Below, piece after piece: positions 1-8,764 of a stretch of DNA of 64,000 nt. The stretch lies in NCBI GenBank assembly GCA_046156035.1, contig JBJXEW010000050.1:175600-239599 (forward strand). Direction: 5' to 3'. Numbering within the stretch: position 1 is the first letter of the stretch; each line of letters starts with the position of its first letter. Under the pieces are notes generated by a model that was given only the letters and a program-made list of their open reading frames with translations, was not told the DNA's origin and did not search any database. Made by a program: the position numbers and the translations under genes. Source of the DNA: JAEUIX01 sp046156035. GTDB taxonomy: Bacteria; Planctomycetota; Phycisphaerae; Phycisphaerales; UBA1924.

Positions 1-1527
1 GGCGAGGCGTCCGACGGTGTCCATGTCGGCGCCCAGGATGGCCTTGCTCAGCCCGCCCGCGGCACCGCTCACGTTGCCGGTGTGGGCCGCCACGTGCCAC
101 GTGGCAATGCCCGTGCCCGCGTTCACGCGCGCCACGGCGATGTAATTGTCCATGCTCTGCGGCACCTGGCTGGGGGCCGTGTTGTTGGGTGAAACGGTGG
201 CGGCAAGGAGCAGGTCGCCGCCGGAGAGCACGGTCATGGCGACGGGGCCGCTGCCGCCGCGGAAACTCACCTGGCTGGCGAAGTTGCAGAACTCGTGACT
301 GCTGCCGGAACCCCAGATGGCGATGGGGTCGAAGCCGTCCACCGCGTCAACGATCTGGCCGCTGGCCGTGGGCAGTTGGTACCGCTGGGCACCGTCGACG
401 CTCCCGTTCGAGTTCACGCCCCACGCCGAGATGCCGCGCGTACGCGTGGCGACCGAATCGCGAGAGAGCACCGCCGCCGCGCCAAGGTCGCCCACGCCGG
501 TGTTGATCTGTGCAAAGGGCTGGGCTGTGAAACTGATCGGCCCGCGTGGCGAGCCGCCCGCGGGCAGGTACGCCGTGCTGGTGCTCATCGTGTTGACGAC
601 GCCCTCGAACTGGTAGTTGTTGGAGAAGTCGCCACCGATCATGATCGGGCGCGAGGCCAGGAGCGACGAGATGATGGTCGGGACCGTCAGGGTGGTGGTC
701 GATGTGCCCAGGAGCGTGCGCGTGTTCGCCGCATCGCCGTACGACAAGTTCTGGAGTTGGTTGAGGGCGGTCGTGCGCGTCGCCGCGTTGATGCGGATGA
801 AACGCTTGTCGGCAATGGCCGAGCCGCTCACGAGTCCGAAGTTGTCGGCCAGCAGGTGCACGTTGCCGGCCTCGTCGACCCCGCCCAGGCCCAGCGACGC
901 GGTGCTGGTGAGCCCGGCCGAAGCGGAAGGCTTGTTCACGGCGGCGTTGGTCCTCGACACGAACAACCGGTCGGGGGCGAGGTTGTTGAAGCCGATGATG
1001 CCCGCGATGATGTTATTCTCATCGTCGCCGTCGCCGAAAGTGCCGTTGGGCCCGCCGCCGAACTCCATGAACGCCGCGCCGAACTGCGTGCCCTGGAGCG
1101 AACTGGTGTCGATGGGGCCGTAGAGGCCCGAGCCGTTGTCGGCGGGGGCAGAGTTGTTGGCGTTGCTCACGCCCTGCCCGGCCGTCGCCCACGCCTGGTA
1201 GGTGGAGCGAGCCATCGGCCCGAAGGTGTAACGATTGCTGAGCGCGTTGGCGGCCACGAGCGTGGTGAAGAACGATGCCCCGCCCGACGAACCCTTCATG
1301 AGCGCGCCGAAGCGGTAGCCGGTGCCCCACGAACTGTTCTTGACCACCAGGTCGACGACAAAGTCGTTGCGCTGCTCGCCGGTTGCGGTGGCCCCGGCCG
1401 CGTACGCGGAGACCGCATCCCCCGGAAGCCCGTTGCCGGTCGACACAGAGTCCTGTGCCAGTGCCGGCAGGGCAGTCAGCGACCCGGCCGCAACAGCAAC
1501 ACACGCGGCCAGACAACGGTTACACAT
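1..1527 (-). CDS. Secreted protein of unknown function, 3' end beyond window
   Basis: The reading frame stays open from an ATG at 1527 to the left edge (509 codons seen, no stop). The start is chosen because GGAG lies 8 bases before it; a second in-frame ATG sits 12 bases upstream at 1539. The N-terminus is a typical Sec signal peptide with a hydrophobic stretch ending in LTALPALAQ. The rest is rich in Gly, Asn, Ser and Thr, with phrases such as FGDGDDENNIIAGIIGFNN. It looks like a secreted or surface beta-rich protein of the kind common in Phycisphaerae; PEP-CTERM-type tails cannot be checked because the C-terminus is outside. No enzyme motif is recognised. Longer overlapping frames on the plus strand are antisense shadows. 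Confidence 0.75.
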   Translation of the reverse strand, partial: MCNRCLAACVAVAAGSLTALPALAQDSVSTGNGLPGDAVSAYAAGATATGEQRNDFVVDLVVKNSSWGTGYRFGALMKGSSGGASFFTTLVAANALSNRYTFGPMARSTYQAWATAGQGVSNANNSAPADNGSGLYGPIDTSSLQGTQFGAAFMEFGGGPNGTFGDGDDENNIIAGIIGFNNLAPDRLFVSRTNAAVNKPSASAGLTSTASLGLGGVDEAGNVHLLADNFGLVSGSAIADKRFIRINAATRTTALNQLQNLSYGDAANTRTLLGTSTTTLTVPTIISSLLASRPIMIGGDFSNNYQFEGVVNTMSTSTAYLPAGGSPRGPISFTAQPFAQINTGVGDLGAAAVLSRDSVATRTRGISAWGVNSNGSVDGAQRYQLPTASGQIVDAVDGFDPIAIWGSGSSHEFCNFASQVSFRGGSGPVAMTVLSGGDLLLAATVSPNNTAPSQVPQSMDNYIAVARVNAGTGIATWHVAAHTGNVSGAAGGLSKAILGADMDTVGRLA

Positions 1528-1708
1528 GGCAGACTCCATCTCGCTGGCACCGCGTCCGCGTGTGCCACGACCAACACATCATGGCGAAGCGACCACCCGG
1601 CTCGGCGACCGGCCCAAGCATGCCGCGCCCATGGCTTTCGGCCACGGCAGGCACCCGGTTTGCGGTCCGAGCAGGGAAAATCCCCGGTTCAAGTGTACCC
1701 GCGCCCGC

Positions 1709-2314
1709 TCAGCGTGCCGGTGAATCTTTCTGGGAAGCCAAGCGCTGCTCAATAAGGGTCTTGCGTCTCGCCAGATCAGCCTTCCAGGCCGGATCCGTCT
1801 CCAGCAGGAGGGCCCGCCGAACCCGCTCAGCCGATTCGGCTGACACCTGGTCGCGGCGTGTGTCAATCAGCACCGACTCGCGCAGGGCGGGCAGGTAATT
1901 CGCGTCGCGCCGCAGGGCCTCGGAATATGCATCAGCCGCGTCGTTGAGGTAGCCGAGTTTCTGCCAGAGAAGTCCGATATTGGTGTGCGGTCTGGGGTCT
2001 GTTGGGGAAATCTCGGCGGCCGTGCGGAACGCCTCGATGGCCTCCATGTGCAGGCCCTTCTCCATGAGCAGGGCGCCCAGGTTGTTCCAACTGGCCGGAA
2101 AACCGCGGTACGCCACGGCGGAGCGGCTGTAGAGATCGATGGCCTCGTCGATGCGGCCCGCGCTCTCGGCGGCCTGTGCTTGCTGTGCCAGCGCCACGGC
2201 ATCGCGCAGTTGCACCTGCTGCTGCGACAGATCGCTGGTGCCGGGCTGCAGTTGACAACCAGCGCTGCACGCCAGGCAGGCCGCGGTGACGGACATGACG
2301 AGGCTTCGGATCAT
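1709..2314 (-). CDS. TPR-repeat lipoprotein, last gene of type II secretion-like operon
   Basis: This 201-residue protein starts at ATG 2314, which has AAGGA a few bases upstream. The N-terminus is a short signal sequence ending in ACSAGCQ, an imperfect lipobox, so anchoring in a membrane by a lipidated Cys is probable but not certain. Residues about 45-150 form at least three tetratricopeptide repeats (for example the segment around WNNLGALLMEKGLHMEAIEA and the next repeat with PHTNIGLLWQKLGYLNDAAD). TPR proteins act as assembly platforms; a PilF/PilW-like pilotin role for the neighbouring pseudopilus genes is inferred from position only. The gap to the gene upstream is 44 bases. Confidence 0.75.
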   Translation of the reverse strand: MIRSLVMSVTAACLACSAGCQLQPGTSDLSQQQVQLRDAVALAQQAQAAESAGRIDEAIDLYSRSAVAYRGFPASWNNLGALLMEKGLHMEAIEAFRTAAEISPTDPRPHTNIGLLWQKLGYLNDAADAYSEALRRDANYLPALRESVLIDTRRDQVSAESAERVRRALLLETDPAWKADLARRKTLIEQRLASQKDSPAR

Positions 2315-2358
2315 GCACCATCCTTGGCGGGGTTGATGTTGGCGGGGGCGACCTTTGT

Positions 2359-2955
2359 TCACTGGCGGCGCTCCCAGCGGGAAAAGGTCACACTGCCCGA
2401 CCAGCGGGGTTTGCCGTCGTGCGTGGCCGCGGCGGGCAGCAGGTCCAGGCTCGCCAGTTCCACGCCCGGCAGTTCGTCGCCCACGCGGTTGATCCATTTG
2501 AGCAGGTCCTCGATGTGCTGCGGCGACATGTTTGTGAGGGCGTATCGGCGCCGTTTGACGCCGACCGGGCCGGCGCGCTGATCGTCGCTGTCGAGGATCG
2601 TCGCGTTGGCAACCCCCGCGTCCTTGGCCAGCCGCTCGATCTCGCTCGCCAGGAGCGGGTTGGGCTTGAGCGCGTCTCCCCCCATGGCCGAGGCCTCCTC
2701 GTCGGAGGCGGCTTGCAGCGAAGCGATCGCCGCGAGCAGGTCGGCGGTGATCTCCTTCTGCACGCCCAGTTCCCGCACCGCGCTGGAGCGCTGCCACACC
2801 GCGGTCCCCAGCCACAGCACCGCCAGGGTCAGCGCCCCCGCGCCCAACAGGAGCATCCAGCGGGGCTGGTTGCGGTCGGCCGTGAAAGCCGCGGCACCGA
2901 TCTGGGCGGCGTGCGCCTCGGCCGACACCGCACGGTCTCTTGCGTGTTCGGTCAT
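2359..2955 (-). CDS. GspM/PilO-like inner-membrane assembly protein
   Basis: The protein has 198 residues. Its ATG at 2955 overlaps the TGA of the upstream GspL-like gene (ATGA), so the two are translationally coupled. A soluble N-terminus of about 32 residues is followed by one transmembrane helix (WMLLLGAGALTLAVLWLGTA), a short coiled coil and a ferredoxin-like C-terminal domain. This bitopic layout and its place directly after a GspL-like gene are those of GspM/PilO proteins, which pair with GspL/PilN in the inner-membrane platform. The sequence itself is divergent, so the assignment rests mainly on architecture and gene order. Confidence 0.65.
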   Translation of the reverse strand: MTEHARDRAVSAEAHAAQIGAAAFTADRNQPRWMLLLGAGALTLAVLWLGTAVWQRSSAVRELGVQKEITADLLAAIASLQAASDEEASAMGGDALKPNPLLASEIERLAKDAGVANATILDSDDQRAGPVGVKRRRYALTNMSPQHIEDLLKWINRVGDELPGVELASLDLLPAAATHDGKPRWSGSVTFSRWERRQ

Positions 2956-4673
2956 CGCGGCCTCGCTTCTGCCGTGCCCGGCTTGGGCTCCGCCCACGTG
3001 CCCGAGATGTTGTACGTGCGGCTCTCCGCCGTGCCACCGGGGTTGCCCTGCCAGTCGATGCGCGGCGGATCAAGGTTCTCGCGCAGGGCGATCAGCAGGT
3101 TCGGGCCCGTCTGCGCATCCGGAACGCTGAAGCGGGCGGTGATACCCGCGATGCCCGTGATGCTCAGCCGCTCCTTCTCGCGGAAGCGCACGCCGGGGGT
3201 CGCGTCGACCGCCGCCGCGATCTGGGCGAACGCCGCCAGCACGGGCCGCTCGGGCGTCATGGCACCACGCATCTTCTCGATCTCGCCGGCCTTGGCGCGG
3301 ATGGCCTTAACGGGCTCGCGGAGCGTGTCGGCATTGGGCACGAGGGCGCGGATCCTGGTCAGCGCCTCGGCGCGGGCCGCGACCTGCTCGGCGCGGAGTG
3401 TCTCGATGCGGGCGATGCCCGCGTCGATCTTCCACGCCCCGATGCCGATGACCCCGGCCAGCGCGAACAACGCCGCGGCGCTCCACGCGTACATCCGGCG
3501 CGTGGCCCGCACGGGCCGGCGCGACAGCACGGTGAGAGATTGGTCAGCCCGGGAATCGTCGGCGCCAGCCGCGGGCCCCGAGCGAACCTCGCTGGCCAGG
3601 CGTGCCAGCGTGATGCCGAGCGGGTCGGCCTCCACGTGCGCCGTCACCGGCGTGCCCGGCCAGTGCGTGCCCAGTGCCCGTGCCACGGCGCCCACTCCGG
3701 GCACATCGGGCAGGTCGTTGGCCAGCCCCGCGCACGTGACATTGTCGGGCCCCACCACGCCGATGCGGGCCGGTGCCACGCCAAGTTGCACCGACCAGGC
3801 CAGCCAATCGCTCACCACGCGTCCCACCTCGGAGCGCGACACCTCGATCACGCTCACGTCGCCATCCGCGGCACGCCGCAGGCGCATCGTGCCCGCCGCG
3901 AGCAGGCGACCGTCTCGAGACCACGCCCAGAGCAGCCGGCCGCGCGGGTCAACAACCACCGTCGCCGACACGGGCTCGCTGCCGTCGAGGACCGATGCGT
4001 CGGTGTGGGCGGGTGCCAGCACTCCAGCCGCAAGGGCGGGTGCCCGGGCCGGGTCCCACGCCGACGCGATGGCGTGCCACACGCTCACGCATTCTTCAAC
4101 CACGATCCCCACACTGTCGAGTTCATCCACCAGCAGGCGCACGGGCAGATCGGGCACGGCGAGCACGGCCAGACGGCAACGCTCGGCCGTCGCGTCAGGC
4201 CTGCGGCCCTGGAGGCGGGGTGCCGCCGTCGGTGCCGGCAACGTCTCGGTGAGGGCCTGTACGGCCAGGTCCAGCCCGGCCTCCCCATGCACCGGGGCCC
4301 AGACCCCGAATCGCTCGCCCGCGTCCTCGCCGCCCGCGAAGGCGTGCTCTCGCACCACCGCCTGGAGCACGCCCGGGTCGGCCGATGGTGTCGTCAGCCA
4401 CGCACAGCGAGCCCCGTCGGCATCCAGACACAGGGTGACCATGCGGCCTTCGGCCCCGCCGTTGCCGTTTGCCTGGCGCGTGCCATTGCCGGAACCGGCG
4501 GTGCCCAACCGGGCCGTCGCGCCGAGTTGCTGGGCGATCCATGCGGCGGCCTGGCCGGGCCCCGCATCGGCCGCCAGTGTGAGCGTGCGCTCCTCGCGCC
4601 CGTCAACCAGCCGGAGCGTCGTCAGCGTGTTGCCGCCGTCGGCGCGCTCGAGCAGGCAGAACACGCGGCTCAA
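2952..4673 (-). CDS. GspL/PilM-PilN-like inner-membrane platform protein
   Basis: The 573-residue protein probably starts at a TTG (4673-4671) that overlaps the stop of the gene upstream as TTGA; no ATG lies nearby. About 390 residues form a cytoplasmic actin-like part (RLLVDELDSVGIVVEE, TVVVDPRGRLLWAW), then a single transmembrane helix (YAWSAAALFALAGVIGIGAW, about residue 400) and a periplasmic tail with coiled coil and small alpha/beta domain. This is the fused PilM plus PilN layout of GspL, which links the secretion ATPase to the pseudopilus platform. The start codon is uncertain; GTG four codons downstream is the alternative. It is coupled at both ends to its neighbours. Confidence 0.65.
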   Translation of the reverse strand: MSRVFCLLERADGGNTLTTLRLVDGREERTLTLAADAGPGQAAAWIAQQLGATARLGTAGSGNGTRQANGNGGAEGRMVTLCLDADGARCAWLTTPSADPGVLQAVVREHAFAGGEDAGERFGVWAPVHGEAGLDLAVQALTETLPAPTAAPRLQGRRPDATAERCRLAVLAVPDLPVRLLVDELDSVGIVVEECVSVWHAIASAWDPARAPALAAGVLAPAHTDASVLDGSEPVSATVVVDPRGRLLWAWSRDGRLLAAGTMRLRRAADGDVSVIEVSRSEVGRVVSDWLAWSVQLGVAPARIGVVGPDNVTCAGLANDLPDVPGVGAVARALGTHWPGTPVTAHVEADPLGITLARLASEVRSGPAAGADDSRADQSLTVLSRRPVRATRRMYAWSAAALFALAGVIGIGAWKIDAGIARIETLRAEQVAARAEALTRIRALVPNADTLREPVKAIRAKAGEIEKMRGAMTPERPVLAAFAQIAAAVDATPGVRFREKERLSITGIAGITARFSVPDAQTGPNLLIALRENLDPPRIDWQGNPGGTAESRTYNISGTWAEPKPGTAEARPR

Positions 4674-5575
4674 CGTTTGTCCTCTTCGGATGGCGGCGCC
4701 TGCCGGTCTTGGAGGCTCTTCTTGCGGGCTTCCTCGACCTCGGCCTTCGTCATGGTGTGCGGCGCGCTCGCGCCGCCGGTGACGCGCGGCGGGGTGGCCG
4801 GTGCCGCCGCGCCTGATGCGGGGCGGCCGAGGCGATTCGGCGGCGTAATGCGCCCGGGCTTGGGGTTGGACCCCGCGGGTTGGGCCGGGCCGGGGGCGAC
4901 GTTGGGCCGCCCCGTGAGGGGGTTGATCCCGCGCGGATTGATGGCCGTCGGCTGGGGCGGGCCGGTCACGCCCGGTGTTACGCCGGGAGCGACCCCGGCC
5001 GCGCCGTTCTGCGGCGCACCTCCTGCCGTGGGGCCGGGCCCGCCGAAACTCGCGCTCACGGGCCGGTCGGTCTTGGCGGCCTGCATCACCTCGCGCTCCA
5101 CCCCGCCCGCGCGCACCACGAGCCTGTCGGCCTGCACATCCACGATCTCGTCGCCCTGCACTTTTTCGCCGACGTCCGCGAAGTGCTGCTTCTCGTCCAC
5201 GCTCACGATCGCCTTGCGCACGCCCGGGCCGATGATCGCGCCCACATACTTCCACGCAGGCGTCGGTGGAGGGGGTGGCGGAGGTGGCGGGGCGTCTTCG
5301 CCCTCGGGCGTTCCCGCCTCGGGTGGTGCGGGGTCGCGCGGCATGTCGGGCGTGGCGGAGTTCAGAGCCGACGCGAGCAGCGCGGCGTCGGGCAGGTCCA
5401 CCGCCACAGGCACCGGCGCTGGCGGGGGAAGCGTGGGCGCCGGCACGGGCTCCAGCGCGCTGCGGCCGACCGCCCACGAGCCGGGCATCAGCGCCACGCC
5501 CACGCACGCAACCAAAAGCACACCGCCCGCGATCTGAGCGCGGCGGGTGATCACTTTGACTTGAGCCCGGTGCAT
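4670..5575 (-). CDS. GspC-like bitopic membrane protein, proline-rich
   Basis: The start is placed at ATG 5575 because GGAGG lies 5 bases before it; an in-frame ATG at 5587 is the alternative. The 301-residue product has a short cytoplasmic N-terminus, a transmembrane helix (IAGGVLLVACVGVALMPGSW), a proline-rich linker with a run of nine prolines, and a compact domain at about residues 100-165 (WKYVGAIIGPGVRKAIVSVD, FADVGEKVQGDEIVDVQADR). That domain matches the homology-region pattern of GspC/PilP, which in type II secretion contacts the outer-membrane secretin. The C-terminal third is low-complexity Pro, Gly and Asn-rich. In the usual gsp order gspC comes first; here it lies between the gspK- and gspL-like genes. 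Confidence 0.65.
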   Translation of the reverse strand: MHRAQVKVITRRAQIAGGVLLVACVGVALMPGSWAVGRSALEPVPAPTLPPPAPVPVAVDLPDAALLASALNSATPDMPRDPAPPEAGTPEGEDAPPPPPPPPPTPAWKYVGAIIGPGVRKAIVSVDEKQHFADVGEKVQGDEIVDVQADRLVVRAGGVEREVMQAAKTDRPVSASFGGPGPTAGGAPQNGAAGVAPGVTPGVTGPPQPTAINPRGINPLTGRPNVAPGPAQPAGSNPKPGRITPPNRLGRPASGAAAPATPPRVTGGASAPHTMTKAEVEEARKKSLQDRQAPPSEEDKR

Positions 5576-5620
5576 CGCGGCCTCCATGCACTCCGCACGA
5601 GCGGGGAACGTGGTGCGATT

Positions 5621-6439
5621 CTAGCGTTCGCCCGCGTCCAACGCATCATCGGGCGTCCACTGTTGATCATCCTCGAGTCGCGTCCAGGTGAGGAAGGCCC
5701 ACTGAGAGCCCGCCGCGCCCCCGCGCGGGTCGCCCTGGATAAGCCCCTCGAAGCGTGCCCCGACGCGTCCTCCCGGCCCACGCGACTCCACCCGCACCTT
5801 GAAGAGCCCCGGCTCGGTGGTGAGCAAGCCCTCGACCAGTTTGCGCACTTCTTCGTCGGCCCCCGCTGTTTGCAGCATGGCTCCCACGTCGGCCGACGTG
5901 AGCCGCTGGTCCGCACGCTTCTCGAGCGCCGCGCTGGCAAACGCCTCGGCAGGACCCTGGGCATCCACGGCCTTGAACAGGGCGGTCAGGACGGCGCGGG
6001 GTGCGCTGTTGATGCTGACCTTCGCCGGGCCGCGTTCGCGCGTGTTCTTGCCCGTGGCGGTGCCCTGCGGATCGAGCGTGCTCAACTGATCGGCCGCGGC
6101 ACGCAGCACGTCGGCCACGCCCTCCCCGGACGCGAGCAGGAGCGTGCCCTGCCCGTCGGCCACGCGCACCTCGACCTCGCCGGAGCCTTCCACCGTGATG
6201 TTCATCTTCGTGCTGGCCTCGGGCTTGAGGTCGCCCACGTTCAGGCCCCGGAACGACAGGGCCAGGCCGATGATGTCGCGCAGGCCCGCCTGCTCGTGAT
6301 GCCGCAGGTAACTGTCCACGGCGCGCTTGCCCGCGCGGCCACTCTCGGTCGCCCGTTCCAGAACCGCGGCCACCCCGAAGATGCAGACGGTGCCCAGCAG
6401 CATCACCATGGCCAGTGCATAGGCACGACGGGTGTTCAT
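5621..6439 (-). CDS. GspK-like minor pseudopilin
   Basis: The 272-residue protein begins at ATG 6439, overlapping the upstream stop by four bases (ATGA). The N-terminus has a short positive leader (MNTRRAY) and a hydrophobic helix (ALAMVMLLGTVCIFGVAAVLE) without the usual G-F-T-L-x-E cleavage site, as is typical for GspK, the large tip subunit. The middle carries a helix-hairpin-helix-like stretch (KVSINSAPRAVLTALF) found in GspK proteins, where it often reads NINTAP. It would cap the pseudopilus with the GspI- and GspJ-like proteins encoded just before it. Confidence 0.75.
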   Translation of the reverse strand: MNTRRAYALAMVMLLGTVCIFGVAAVLERATESGRAGKRAVDSYLRHHEQAGLRDIIGLALSFRGLNVGDLKPEASTKMNITVEGSGEVEVRVADGQGTLLLASGEGVADVLRAAADQLSTLDPQGTATGKNTRERGPAKVSINSAPRAVLTALFKAVDAQGPAEAFASAALEKRADQRLTSADVGAMLQTAGADEEVRKLVEGLLTTEPGLFKVRVESRGPGGRVGARFEGLIQGDPRGGAAGSQWAFLTWTRLEDDQQWTPDDALDAGER

Positions 6440-7596
6440 GGCTGCCCCCCGGGCTGGCGCGGCCGCTTCATGTCGATCACGTTGTTGCCCACGCGCTCGC
6501 GCAGCGTGCGGCCGGTTGCTGAGGGCCCGCCGGTGCCCGGTCCGGGGTTCACGACGGGAATGCCCGTGGGGTTGGTCGTGTCGGTGCCGGCGGCGCGGGC
6601 ATCGGCGAGGCGCGCCGCGAGCGTGGCGGGCACGATCGGGAGGGTGTCCTGCTCTCGCCCCACCACGTACGCCACCTCGAACATCCAGTTCACCACGCTG
6701 CCATCAACAAAGCGGGCCTTCACCTCGGCGTAGGCGGGCAACTTGGCGGGTGTGCGCGCGACCAGGTCCGCGCGGCCCTCGAGTTGCCCTGTGGACTCGT
6801 TCGTCTTGAACAGTTCCCAGGCGAACGTGCTGATGCCGCCGCAGATGCGGGCCTCGCCCAGGGCCTCACGCTCAGCCGCGGGGCCGTCGCCCAGCGCAAA
6901 CACACGCCAGTACATGGCCAGGCCCGGCCCCTGCGTGTCTGGCCGGAGTTCAAACGCACCGCGAACGCCACCGCCCGCCTCGGGCATTGGCAGAATGCTG
7001 GTGCCATCGCGCACACGAACCGACCACGGCGACCCTGCCACCACCAGTTCCAGCCGCTGGCCCCCGCCCGCGCTGTCGCGCTCCAGCAGCACGCGCGGCG
7101 GCATGGTGTCGTCTTCCTCCGCCGCGCCGCGGCCACCGCCGGGCTTGCCGCTGGCCTTCTTCGCGTCTGCGATCACCTTGGCCGCGGCCTCCTTGCCAAC
7201 GGGGAGCGTGCCCTTGGCCCCGGGGGGCGGTGTCGTCGCCGTTGCAGCGGTCGTGCCGCCCGCCGCGGCGGTGAGAATGTCCTCGGGCGAGAGCGAGGCC
7301 GGATTCGCCGTGCCCGCGGGGTTCACGGGCTGGGCCACGGCCGTGCTGCTCCCCGGTCGCGCGGCGGCCTTGGTCTTGGTCGTCGCGACGATCTGGCGCA
7401 AACTGGCCTGGATCACCTCCCGCAGGCGTGCCGTCTCCGCCGCCATGGTCGCAACCTCGCTGGCCCGCCGCTGGCTGCGAGAGATCACGCCGAACACGCC
7501 CCCGGCGGTGGCAATGAGCAGCGCGCCAAGCGTGGCCGCGAGCATGAGTTCAAGCAGCGTGAAACCGCGACGAGATGTGCGAGCGGTGTGCTTCAC
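6436..7596 (-). CDS. GspJ-like minor pseudopilin
   Basis: The protein (386 residues) starts at ATG 7596, overlapping the upstream stop by four bases. It has a class III prepilin leader, RRG, then the conserved FTLLELMLAATLGALLIATA helix with the Glu at position +5, so processing by a PilD-type peptidase is expected. The globular part is longer than usual GspJ proteins because of a Gly, Ala and Lys-rich insert at about residues 95-170. Position between GspI- and GspK-like genes fixes the likely role as a tip-complex pseudopilin. Confidence 0.75.
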   Translation of the reverse strand: MKHTARTSRRGFTLLELMLAATLGALLIATAGGVFGVISRSQRRASEVATMAAETARLREVIQASLRQIVATTKTKAAARPGSSTAVAQPVNPAGTANPASLSPEDILTAAAGGTTAATATTPPPGAKGTLPVGKEAAAKVIADAKKASGKPGGGRGAAEEDDTMPPRVLLERDSAGGGQRLELVVAGSPWSVRVRDGTSILPMPEAGGGVRGAFELRPDTQGPGLAMYWRVFALGDGPAAEREALGEARICGGISTFAWELFKTNESTGQLEGRADLVARTPAKLPAYAEVKARFVDGSVVNWMFEVAYVVGREQDTLPIVPATLAARLADARAAGTDTTNPTGIPVVNPGPGTGGPSATGRTLRERVGNNVIDMKRPRQPGGQP

Positions 7597-8141
7597 GGGC
7601 GTGATCCGCCTCCCGCGCCACCACCACCCCGTGCCGTGCCGAGCATGCTCTTGAGAAAGTCCTCGTCGGTCAGGGCGCGGTTCTTGGCATCCACGCCGTG
7701 CGAGAGCATGAGGAAGGGGCTGTAGAACCGCACGATCTCGGCCAGTTGCTGGCCCTCCAACCCGGCTCCTCCCGCTCCGGCCGCTCCATCAAACACACGC
7801 ACGCGCAGCAGGCAGGCCGTGTCGAAGACGGCGCTGATCTTCTCCTTGTCGTTGCGCACGGTTGCGGGCTCGCTGGTGAGTTGCCAGCGGAAGGAGTAGA
7901 CCCCGTCGGCGTAGGGCTGGCCCTCCGCAGGGAGGCCCTTGGGGCTGTCAAGGTATTGCAGGAGCAGGCGGCTGGCGAGTTCGTGCGCGGCGATCCGTTG
8001 GCGGCGGCGTGCATCGGCGCCAATGGTCTGCGAGACGGCCGCGAACACGGATGCCGCGATCATGGAGAGCAGCACCCCCGCGAGCACCACTTCGATCAGT
8101 GTGGAGCCGCGCCGGAGGCGGGATGGACTCTTTGGATGCAT
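7593..8141 (-). CDS. GspI-like minor pseudopilin
   Basis: This 182-residue product begins at ATG 8141. The N-terminus MHPKSPSRLRRGSTLIEVVL has the Gly cleavage position and +5 Glu of type IV prepilins, although the usual Phe is replaced by Ser. The following hydrophobic helix (LAGVLLSMIAASVFAAVSQ) fits pilus packing. The C-terminus ends in a Gly-rich tail. The stop overlaps the start of the GspJ-like gene, so the two are co-translated. The order G-I-J-K matches type II secretion operons, with gspH absent. Confidence 0.72.
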   Translation of the reverse strand: MHPKSPSRLRRGSTLIEVVLAGVLLSMIAASVFAAVSQTIGADARRRQRIAAHELASRLLLQYLDSPKGLPAEGQPYADGVYSFRWQLTSEPATVRNDKEKISAVFDTACLLRVRVFDGAAGAGGAGLEGQQLAEIVRFYSPFLMLSHGVDAKNRALTDEDFLKSMLGTARGGGGAGGGSRP

Positions 8142-8207
8142 GGTCGTCGGGCGGTTGTGTTGCGCCGCACGGGCTGCGAAGCGAACCTCCTACCTTCTTG
8201 TCAATCG

Positions 8208-8618
8208 TCACTTCTTGTCAATCGTCCAGACGTTGATCAGGTCCTCCGGCCGGGCCGCGCCCGCTGCCCCGCCCGCGCTGTACAGGTCATAGGGCTGCTC
8301 GGGGTCGCCGCTGGAGCCGGGGAAGGCGTAGTTGAACGGCCTGTTCCACGAATCATTCAGCGCGGCGGTTTCGAGCGCCTTGCCGGACCCGACGGTCAGC
8401 ACCGTCAGTGATGGCGGGTAGACGGCGTAGCGGCCGTTGTACTCCTCCAGCGCGACCTTGACCTGCCGCATCCGGGCGATCGTCGCGTCGCGCCGCGCCT
8501 TGTTGGTCTGCCCGCTCATCGAGACCACCGCCACGGTCGCCAGGATGCCCATGATGACCACGACCAGCATCATTTCCAGCAGCGTAAAACCCGGGCGAAG
8601 GGCGTGAGTGCGAAGCAT
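8208..8618 (-). CDS. gspG: GspG-like major pseudopilin
   Basis: The start at ATG 8618 is supported by AGGAG 7 bases upstream. The 136-residue protein has a prepilin leader ending RPG and the classical sequence FTLLEMMLVVVIMGILATVA with +5 Glu. The globular part contains the GspG pattern of a long helix (ARMRQVKVALEEYNGRYAVY) followed by YPPSLTVL and a C-terminal segment with NDSWNRPFNYAFPG, which resembles the DPWGNPYxYxxPG calcium-site region of GspG. It is the main fibre subunit of the pseudopilus. Confidence 0.85.
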   Translation of the reverse strand: MLRTHALRPGFTLLEMMLVVVIMGILATVAVVSMSGQTNKARRDATIARMRQVKVALEEYNGRYAVYPPSLTVLTVGSGKALETAALNDSWNRPFNYAFPGSSGDPEQPYDLYSAGGAAGAARPEDLINVWTIDKK

Positions 8619-8764
8619 GTGCAGTCTCCTTGACCGCCGGGACGCGTCCAAACGCGGTCACGCTCCCCGGCACGAGGTTCTACCAACCAAACGATACGCG
8701 GCGGCAGCAAACACGGATCGGCCAAACCCGCACTTGCCCCCAACAAACCACCCCGAATGCCCCC

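Noticed and set aside
295..1755. Long plus-strand frames (295-1755, 617-1123) opposite the secreted protein gene
   Set aside because: The minus frame from 1527 has a signal peptide, a ribosome binding site and protein-like composition; the plus frames are Arg-rich antisense shadows of high-GC DNA.
2419..6733. Very long plus-strand frames (2419-4782, 2940-5537, 4880-6733) over the secretion genes
   Set aside because: They are antisense to the coupled gsp-like genes, lack recognisable domains and have skewed Arg/His/Ala/Gly composition.
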